A DNA stretch of 6,050 nucleotides from the NCBI GenBank assembly GCA_045636025.1, contig JAZTWP010000093.1, positions 1 to 6,050 of the forward strand. The letters run 5' to 3'. Positions 1 through 3,650 of the stretch are shown here, piece after piece (position 1 is the stretch's first letter; every line of letters begins with the position of its first letter). Source of the stretch: UBA1081 sp045636025. Its GTDB lineage: Bacteria; Bacillota; Clostridia; Oscillospirales; Acutalibacteraceae. Under the pieces are notes generated by a model. It saw only the letters and a list, made by a program, of their open reading frames with translations, was not told the origin of the DNA and made no database searches. The translations under genes were made by a program, and so were the position numbers.

Positions 1-28
1 AGCCGATAAAAACAATAGGTCTTTTCAT
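1..28 (-). CDS. Possible 5' end of a leftward gene, cut by the window edge
   Basis: Reading leftward from an ATG at 28-26, nine codons remain open to the window edge and read MKRPIVFIG. A short basic start followed by a hydrophobic beta strand ending in glycine is typical of the first strand of many nucleotide-binding cytosolic proteins, but nine residues cannot identify a family. The upstream GGGTG (about 33-37 on the plus strand) is only a weak ribosome binding site and sits close to the ATG. The gene would follow the EF-G-like gene in the same direction, with the repeat block between them. It could equally be a chance open frame. Confidence 0.33.
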
Positions 29-43
29 AATGCACCCGTAAAT

Positions 44-58
44 AATAATTTGTTGAAG
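44..58. repeat. Left-edge sequence shared with the block after 5849
   Basis: AATAATTTGTTGAAG here matches AATAATTTATTGAAG at 5854-5868 in 14 of 15 positions. In both places it comes just before a repeat core, and TCCGCTAAATTATTGTT comes after the core. The shared position at both edges suggests a common boundary rather than chance, although the sequence is AT-rich. Confidence 0.5.
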
Positions 59-191
59 AGTTAGGAGTTAGAAGTTAGGAGTTAGGAGTGTCGGAAGTGC
101 TTCACACTTGATTCCGCTACGCTCTATATAATGGGGTAAGGGGCAAAGCCCCTTCATAAACTCCTCACTCATCACTTCTCACTACTCACTA
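58..191. mobile_element. MITE-like non-coding repeat with degenerate terminal inverted repeats
   Basis: Positions 66-91 and the reverse complement of 158-183 match at 21 of 26 positions. The match continues outward more weakly to 58 and 191. Both arms are made of 7-base purine-rich units. Between the arms lie a hairpin at 95-109 (AAGTG/CACTT), the pair CGGAA/TTCCG (92-96 and 112-116), and a strong hairpin at 138-154 (AAGGGGC, loop AAA, GCCCCTT). No open reading frame of note is present. Size, inverted ends and internal folding fit a non-autonomous element or dispersed intergenic repeat. No target-site duplication is clear, so mobility is inferred. Confidence 0.6.
61..88 (+). repeat. Four tandem 7-base units, TTAGGAG
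   Basis: Four contiguous heptamers read TTAGGAG, TTAGAAG, TTAGGAG, TTAGGAG, with a single substitution in the second. A degenerate fifth (TGAAGAG) precedes them at 54-60. The opposite arm of the element, read on the minus strand, has the same 7-base period with TG in place of TT (units such as TGAGGAG). The two arms therefore probably derive from the same repeat. Confidence 0.85.
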
Positions 192-193
192 AA

Positions 194-218
194 AATAATT
201 TAGATCCGCTAAATTATT
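194..218. repeat. AT-rich perfect hairpin between repeat block and 3' region of the EF-G-like gene
   Basis: AATAATTTAG (194-203) and CTAAATTATT (209-218) form a perfect 10-bp inverted repeat with loop ATCCG. Read leftward, in the direction of the EF-G-like transcript, the stem is followed by a short T run (TTT at 191-193 read on the minus strand, part of ATTTTTAG). It could therefore be a weak terminator. It also overlaps a 17-base sequence found again at the right end of the window. Confidence 0.6.
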
Positions 219-221
219 GTT
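205..221 (+). repeat. Direct repeat TCCGCTAAATTATTGTT, copy 1
   Basis: This 17-base sequence occurs identically at 6032-6048. The copies lie on the right edges of the two repeat blocks that bracket the four main genes, in the same orientation. Most likely each is the right boundary of a dispersed repeat family. Confidence 0.7.
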
Positions 222-226
222 AAACG

Positions 227-261
227 CACAAACGCCGCCGGAAAAACCGACGACGATTGTG
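227..261 (-). terminator. Long hairpin in the 3' region of the EF-G-like transcript, possible terminator
   Basis: Positions 227-241 and 247-261 form a 15-position stem around a 5-base loop (UUUUU in leftward RNA). As leftward RNA there are 12 Watson-Crick pairs, two G-U pairs and one U-U mismatch. As rightward RNA the two G-U positions become C-A mismatches, so the fold favours the strand of the EF-G-like mRNA. It begins 35 bases past the stop codon. The following sequence (GCGTTTAAC in minus sense) is a poor U tract, so classic intrinsic termination is uncertain. A 3' stability element is the alternative. Confidence 0.5.
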
Positions 262-296
262 AAAATATATTTGTTTGGATGGAACACAAAAATTAA

Positions 297-2345
297 TTAT
301 TCTTCTTCAGCATTCTTCTTAGCTTCTTCAATAACCTTGTGAGCGATCATTGCAGGAGCTTCTTCATACCGGCAGAAATCAAAAACAAAGTAGCCTCTGC
401 CGACTGTTACGGAACGAAGAACTGTTGAGAAGTCACTCATTTCAGCCATAGGTACTTCAGCTTCGAGTTTCTGCATACCGGGTTCATCTTCAGCAGGTCC
501 CATACCGAGCACTCTGCCGCGTCTCTTTGTAATATCGCCCATTATATCGCCGAGGCAATCATCAGGCATATAGGCAGTAAGTGCACCGATAGGCTCAAGG
601 ATTGCAGGATTAGCATCGGGATTGAGCTTCTTGAATGCAAGTGATGCTGCAGTCTTGAATGCCATTTCAGAAGAGTCAACGGGATGATATGAACCATCGT
701 AAAGAGTAGCCTTAACACCAACTACGGGATAACCGGCAACGATACCTCTCTGAACGCTTTCGCGAAGACCTTTTTCAACTGCGGGGAAGAAGTTCTTGGG
801 AACTGAGCCGCCGAATACTTCTTCTGCAAATACAAGTTCATCACCTTCACAGGGTTCAAATCTGATCCAAACGTCACCGAACTGACCGTGACCGCCTGAC
901 TGTTTCTTGTGTCTGCCCTGAACTTCAACCTTTTTCTTAATTGTTTCTCTGTATGCAACCTTTGCGGGAACGAGGTCAACTTCTACACCGAACTTAGCCT
1001 TGAGCTTTGATACGATGATATCAAGATGCTGTTCACCGATACCTGCAAGGATCATTTCCTTTGTTTCTTCATTTGTATAGAATGAGATTGTGGGATCTTC
1101 TGTCATAAGTTTCTTAAGACCTGAAGCAACCTTATCTTCTTCACCCTTCTTGCGAACCTTAACAGCCATTGAAAGACAGGGTTTGGGGAAGCTTACTCCC
1201 TTGAGTTCAACAACATCCTTAGCTGAGCAGAGTGTGTCACCTGTACGTACGCCTGAAAGCTTTGTAGCAACACCGATATCACCTGCTGTGATGCAGTCTG
1301 TTTCTTCCTGCTTGCCGCCTTTGATTGTAAGGAGTTTACCTATTCTGATTGTTTCACCGGTTCTTGCATTTACAGCACTTCTGTCGGGAGTGAGCTTACC
1401 TGAAACAACCTTGAAGAATGACATCTTACCAACAAAGGGGTCAGCAACTGATTTGAAGCAGATAGCTGCAAGATGACCTTCGGGATCGCACTTGAATGCG
1501 CCTTCACCTGTTTTTGCTGCTGCAGATGGAGCAAAGTTAGCAATTGAATCAAGAAGAAGGTCAACAGCTTCTGTTGTGTAACCTGAAAGAGCAAAGATGG
1601 GGTATACGCTGCCGTCTGTGATACCTGCTGAAAGACCGTTATAGATTTCTTCCTGAGTGAATTCTTCACCGCCGAAGAATTTTTCCATAAGTTCATCATC
1701 AGTTGTAGCAACAGCTTCGAGAAGTTCGTTTCTCATTCTGTCAATCTTTTCGCCTTCGGGAACAGGAACTTCTGTCTTCTTGCCACCATCATACTTGAAT
1801 GCTTTACCTGTTGCGAAGTCGATGTAGCAGTCAACTTTACCGTCAATGATATGAGGAACAACTACGGGACAGCAAGGTGTGCCGTAAACTTCCTTAAGAG
1901 AATCAAAAGTCTGGAAGAAGTGACCGTTTTCATCGTCACACTTTGAAACTACAAACATAACTGATTTGCCGTGTTTGATAGCTGTTTTATATGCTTTTTC
2001 AGCACCGACGTCAACGCCGCCGCCTGACTGAAGAACGATAAGAGCTGTACCTGCAGCACGCATACCTTCTGCAACGCCGCCTGCGAAGTCAAATGAACCG
2101 GGGGTATCAAGAATATTGATTTTTGCATCGAGCCATTCGATGGGAGCCATTGCTGTCTGAACAGAAGACTTTCTTCTCTTTTCTTCTGCGTCATAGTCCA
2201 TTACTGTATTTCCGTCAAGAACACGGCCGAGTCTGTCTGTTGCACCTGCAAGATAAAGCATTGCTTCAGCAAGAGTTGTTTTACCTCTGCCGCCACGACC
2301 TGCTATAACAATATTTCTAATTTTGTCTGAACTGTAAGTTTTCAT
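297..2345 (-). CDS. Translation elongation factor G-like GTPase (EF-G paralogue)
   Basis: A 682-residue cytosolic protein with all five EF-G domains. Established EF-G drives ribosomal translocation using GTP; what paralogues of this type do is less clear. The G domain has P-loop GRGGRGKT (16-23), DTPG (80-83) and a G4 motif SKCD (134-137) in place of NKxD. The canonical His after DTPG, the residue that positions water for GTP hydrolysis, is Ser84. Switch I reads RRKSSVQTA (57-65) rather than RGITIQ. Domain II is about 290-380 and domain III about 385-460, with GIGEQHLDI at 435-443. Domain IV is about 465-590, keeping KKQSGGHGQFGDVW (480-493) and GSYHPVDSSEMAF (551-563); domain V follows. Length is slightly below the roughly 700 of housekeeping EF-G. 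The start is supported by GGGAGG at 2354-2359, 8 bases upstream. The gene stands alone, without the rpsL-rpsG-fusA-tuf neighbours of the main EF-G, which supports a paralogue. It is probably monocistronic from the promoter at 2425-2453. I see no frameshift. Confidence 0.93.
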   Translation of the reverse strand: MKTYSSDKIRNIVIAGRGGRGKTTLAEAMLYLAGATDRLGRVLDGNTVMDYDAEEKRRKSSVQTAMAPIEWLDAKINILDTPGSFDFAGGVAEGMRAAGTALIVLQSGGGVDVGAEKAYKTAIKHGKSVMFVVSKCDDENGHFFQTFDSLKEVYGTPCCPVVVPHIIDGKVDCYIDFATGKAFKYDGGKKTEVPVPEGEKIDRMRNELLEAVATTDDELMEKFFGGEEFTQEEIYNGLSAGITDGSVYPIFALSGYTTEAVDLLLDSIANFAPSAAAKTGEGAFKCDPEGHLAAICFKSVADPFVGKMSFFKVVSGKLTPDRSAVNARTGETIRIGKLLTIKGGKQEETDCITAGDIGVATKLSGVRTGDTLCSAKDVVELKGVSFPKPCLSMAVKVRKKGEEDKVASGLKKLMTEDPTISFYTNEETKEMILAGIGEQHLDIIVSKLKAKFGVEVDLVPAKVAYRETIKKKVEVQGRHKKQSGGHGQFGDVWIRFEPCEGDELVFAEEVFGGSVPKNFFPAVEKGLRESVQRGIVAGYPVVGVKATLYDGSYHPVDSSEMAFKTAASLAFKKLNPDANPAILEPIGALTAYMPDDCLGDIMGDITKRRGRVLGMGPAEDEPGMQKLEAEVPMAEMSDFSTVLRSVTVGRGYFVFDFCRYEEAPAMIAHKVIEEAKKNAEEE

Positions 2346-2359
2346 TGTATTTGCCTCCC

Positions 2360-2403
2360 TTATGCATTTGTCGAAATGTACAAAAATTTCGGCTTCTGCA
2401 TAA
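2360..2403 (-). promoter_or_regulatory. 5' leader hairpin abutting the EF-G-like ribosome binding site
   Basis: In the leftward mRNA, TTATGCA (from 2403) pairs with TGCATAA (ending at 2360). After a 5-by-5 internal loop, CGAAAT pairs with ATTTCG around an 8-base loop. That gives 7 plus 6 perfect pairs within the roughly 70-base leader. The 3' arm ends exactly one base before the GGGAGG Shine-Dalgarno (2359-2354). Such a position could affect ribosome access or mRNA stability. It resembles no riboswitch class that I recognise. Confidence 0.5.
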
Positions 2404-2412
2404 CTTTTTTAT

Positions 2413-2430
2413 TACAATGGAATCATTGTA
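2413..2430. promoter_or_regulatory. Dyad over the -10 box and start region of the EF-G-like promoter, candidate operator
   Basis: TACAATG (2413-2419) and CATTGTA (2424-2430) form a perfect 7-bp inverted repeat with spacer GAAT. The right arm is the -10 hexamer of the leftward promoter and the left arm covers the expected transcription start. A repressor bound here would block initiation. No known regulator consensus is recognised, and because the -10 hexamer itself makes up most of one arm, chance is possible. Confidence 0.4.
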
Positions 2431-2453
2431 TCACAACCTTTCAAAAAATTCAA
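2425..2453 (-). promoter_or_regulatory. Sigma-A-type promoter of the EF-G-like gene
   Basis: On the minus strand, -35 TTGAAT (2453-2448) is followed by a 17-base spacer and -10 TACAAT (2430-2425). TGA directly before the -10 gives an extended -10. Transcription should start near 2418, leaving a leader of about 70 bases. Hexamer quality (4 of 6 and 5 of 6), optimal spacing and the extended -10 make this convincing. Confidence 0.75.
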
Positions 2454-2492
2454 TAACTTTTTTATCTTTTTAACCAAAAATTTTTCTTTTTA

Positions 2493-2521
2493 GCACAAAA
2501 AATTGTTGCAATTTTTTGTGC
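2493..2521. promoter_or_regulatory. Perfect 13-bp inverted repeat between divergent promoters
   Basis: GCACAAAAAATTG (2493-2505) and CAATTTTTTGTGC (2509-2521) are exact reverse complements around a TTG loop. The site lies about 40 bases upstream of the EF-G-like -35 and just upstream of the -35 region of the cyclophilin promoter. Since transcription runs away from it on both sides, it is not placed as a terminator for either gene. A protein-binding site acting on one or both promoters is the best reading. No known operator consensus is recognised. Confidence 0.55.
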
Positions 2522-2548
2522 AATATATTTTATTTTTATTATTATTTA

Positions 2549-2557
2549 TGCTATAAT
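2549..2557 (+). promoter_or_regulatory. Extended -10 promoter of the cyclophilin gene
   Basis: TATAAT at 2552-2557 is a perfect -10 hexamer preceded by TATGC, giving the extended TG motif. The -35 region near 2529-2534 (TTTATT) is poor, as is common with extended -10 promoters. Transcription would start about 2564. The leader is then about 23 bases and carries AGGAG at 2574-2578. Confidence 0.75.
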
Positions 2558-2586
2558 ACATAAAAAAATGCACAGGAGATATAAAA

Positions 2587-3057
2587 ATGGTTAGAATTGA
2601 AATGGAAAACGGCGGCATCATCGATATTGAACTTTATCCCGAAGTTGCCCCCATCAGTGTAAAAAATTTTGAAAAACTCGTTTCAGAAGGTTTTTATGAC
2701 GGAATCATTTTCCACAGAGTTATTGAAGGATTTATGATTCAGGGCGGTGACCCCCTCGGTATGGGTTACGGTGGCTCTGACGAAAACATCAAGGGTGAAT
2801 TCCTTGCAAACGGCATTAAGAACACACTTTCACACACAAGAGGTGTTGTTTCAATGGCTCGTTCACAGGATCCTGACTCTGCATCATCACAGTTTTTCAT
2901 CTGTCACGAAGATGCAACATTCCTTGACGGCAACTATGCCGCATTCGGTAAAGTTGTAAACGGTATGGACGTTGTTGACGCTATCGCAGAAACAGAAACA
3001 GACTACCGTGACAAGCCTCTTGAAGAACAGAAAATGAAAAAGGTTACACTTATCTGA
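2587..3057 (+). CDS. Cyclophilin-type peptidyl-prolyl cis-trans isomerase
   Basis: A 156-residue single-domain cyclophilin that catalyses cis-trans isomerisation of bonds before proline and helps protein folding. It has no signal peptide or membrane segment, so it should be cytosolic. The active-site set aligned to human CypA is present: Arg44 in FHR, Phe49-Met50 and Gln52 in GFMIQGGD, Gln102-Phe103-Phe104 in SSQFFI, and Leu113 in FLDG. The CypA tryptophan that contacts cyclosporin is Phe112 here, as in bacterial cyclophilins that bind the drug weakly, and CypA His126 is Tyr117. The start is well supported by AGGAG at 2574-2578 with 8 bases of spacing. TGA is followed directly by an in-frame TAA, then the terminator at 3071. 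The gene is monocistronic, divergent from the EF-G-like gene and convergent with the regulator. The family is certain; which paralogue it is cannot be told. Confidence 0.95.
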   Translation: MVRIEMENGGIIDIELYPEVAPISVKNFEKLVSEGFYDGIIFHRVIEGFMIQGGDPLGMGYGGSDENIKGEFLANGIKNTLSHTRGVVSMARSQDPDSASSQFFICHEDATFLDGNYAAFGKVVNGMDVVDAIAETETDYRDKPLEEQKMKKVTLI

Positions 3058-3070
3058 TAATGCAAAATGA

Positions 3071-3103
3071 ATGGGCGGTACAGAAGTACCGCCCATAATT
3101 TTT
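3071..3103 (+). terminator. Intrinsic terminator of the cyclophilin gene
   Basis: ATGGGCGGTAC (3071-3081) and GTACCGCCCAT (3086-3096) form a perfect 11-bp stem with an AGAA loop, followed by AATTTTT. It starts 14 bases after the stop codon and ends just before the convergent regulator gene. The minus-strand side has only TCATTTT after the stem, so it may stop leftward transcripts too, but less well. Confidence 0.9.
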
Positions 3104-3110
3104 CATCGTA

Positions 3111-3497
3111 TTAAGCTTTAAGCACAGCCTCTGTTGCATCTGCAATAGCTTTTGCACTGTTTTCTGCACCACGTATCATCATTATAAGTTTCTTTTCTTC
3201 CACAGAAAGATCTGTAACTCTGAGTTTTACAGCCTCACGCAATTCTTCTGACTGAAGAATGCTTTCCTCAAATGTCTGATTCAGCGAAAAGAAATGGTCA
3301 GGATCTGACTCACCTGTCAGAAATTCAGGTGTAACACTGAATATTACTGCAAGTTTTTCAATTTCCTGTGGAGTCGGATCTTCTTCACCGGCTTCAAGCT
3401 TTTTATACCTTACCATAGAAATTCCAAGCGCTTCTGCAACTGTTTTTTCATCAACAGAAATATATCTTCTGAGCATACGGATAAGACCCGTTGTCAC
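3111..3497 (-). CDS. Small XRE-family helix-turn-helix protein
   Basis: A predicted transcriptional regulator of 128 residues from a GTG start. Residues 5-62 fit the XRE/Cro-CI DNA-binding domain. The turn region KTVAEALGIS (18-27) leads into a recognition helix around VRYKKLEAGEEDPT (29-42), followed by IEKLAVIFSVTPEFLTG (46-62). The C-terminal 65 residues are helical and charged (repeated Glu, Lys and Ala), without a recognisable ligand or peptidase domain; they may serve dimerisation. Position 3497 is preferred because AAGGAG (3511-3506) lies 8 bases upstream. The earlier GTG at 3506 overlaps that site and cannot be read efficiently from it. The gene is divergent from the large hydrolase-like gene, with the two -35 boxes only 28 bases apart, so autoregulation or control of the neighbour is plausible but unproven. 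Its targets are unknown. Confidence 0.85.
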   Translation of the reverse strand: MTTGLIRMLRRYISVDEKTVAEALGISMVRYKKLEAGEEDPTPQEIEKLAVIFSVTPEFLTGESDPDHFFSLNQTFEESILQSEELREAVKLRVTDLSVEEKKLIMMIRGAENSAKAIADATEAVLKA

Positions 3498-3505
3498 AAC
3501 AAACA

Positions 3506-3511
3506 CTCCTT
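3506..3511 (-). promoter_or_regulatory. Ribosome binding site that fixes the regulator start
   Basis: AAGGAG on the minus strand ends at 3506, the first base of the upstream in-frame GTG (3506-3504). Spacing to the GTG at 3497-3495 is 8 bases, which is ideal. The start is therefore three codons further in than the longest open frame. Confidence 0.8.
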
Positions 3512-3530
3512 ACAGCACATTGTTTTTTAT

Positions 3531-3559
3531 ATTGTATTATAAAATTCATATTAAATCAA
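3531..3559 (-). promoter_or_regulatory. Sigma-A-type promoter of the helix-turn-helix gene
   Basis: On the minus strand, -35 TTGATT (3559-3554), a 17-base spacer and -10 TACAAT (3536-3531) give a good housekeeping promoter. It is almost identical in hexamers to the promoter of the EF-G-like gene. The expected start is near 3524, giving a leader of about 27 bases. An overlapping TATAAT at 3541-3536 lacks a well-spaced -35. Confidence 0.65.
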
Positions 3560-3587
3560 TACAGTTATCTTAAATTTTCTTCTCTTC

Positions 3588-3616
3588 TTGATAACGGCAG
3601 AAAAGTATGCTAAACT
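3588..3616 (+). promoter_or_regulatory. Promoter of the hydrolase-like gene
   Basis: -35 TTGATA (3588-3593, 5 of 6), a 17-base spacer and -10 TAAACT (3611-3616) preceded by TGC, an extended -10. Transcription would start near 3623, giving a leader of about 28 bases. The -35 begins with a TTG that is in frame with the gene and opens the longest reading frame. That TTG is promoter, not start codon. Confidence 0.65.
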
Positions 3617-3638
3617 TTATAATATACCAATAAAGATT

Positions 3639-3643
3639 GAAGG
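3639..3643 (+). promoter_or_regulatory. Ribosome binding site that fixes the hydrolase-like start
   Basis: GAAGG lies 7 bases before ATG 3651. No purine-rich site precedes the TTG at 3588, where the sequence is pyrimidine-rich (TTTTCTTCTCTTC). This decides in favour of the internal ATG. Confidence 0.75.
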
Positions 3644-3650
3644 TTCTTTT

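Noticed and set aside
61..88. Heptamer array as a CRISPR or clustered regulator site
   Set aside because: The units are contiguous and only 7 bases long, without spacers, and they form one arm of an inverted pair.
722..2308. Several open frames of 60-130 codons within the EF-G-like gene, in other frames and on both strands
   Set aside because: They overlap a clear full-length EF-G family gene, have low-complexity Ser/Leu/Gln-rich translations and have no supporting ribosome binding sites or motifs.
2493..2521. Perfect palindrome read as an intrinsic terminator
   Set aside because: It sits between two divergent promoters with no gene transcribed into it, and the stem is mostly A-T.
2346..2586. 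Known riboswitch or T-box in the divergent spacer
   Set aside because: Neither leader is long enough for a known class (about 70 and 23 bases), and no conserved core was recognised.
3498..3506. GTG at 3506 as the regulator start
   Set aside because: It overlaps the AAGGAG ribosome binding site; the GTG at 3497 has the proper 8-base spacing.
3533..3563. TGTATT/AATACA inverted repeat around the regulator promoter as an autoregulatory operator
   Set aside because: Only 6 bp in very AT-rich DNA with a 19-base spacer; this is easily chance.
3618..3623. TATAAT as the -10 of the hydrolase-like promoter
   Set aside because: The hexamer is perfect, but the sequence 17 bases upstream (CGGCAG) is not a -35. 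TTGATA with TAAACT at 17 bases fits better. Use as a secondary promoter cannot be excluded.
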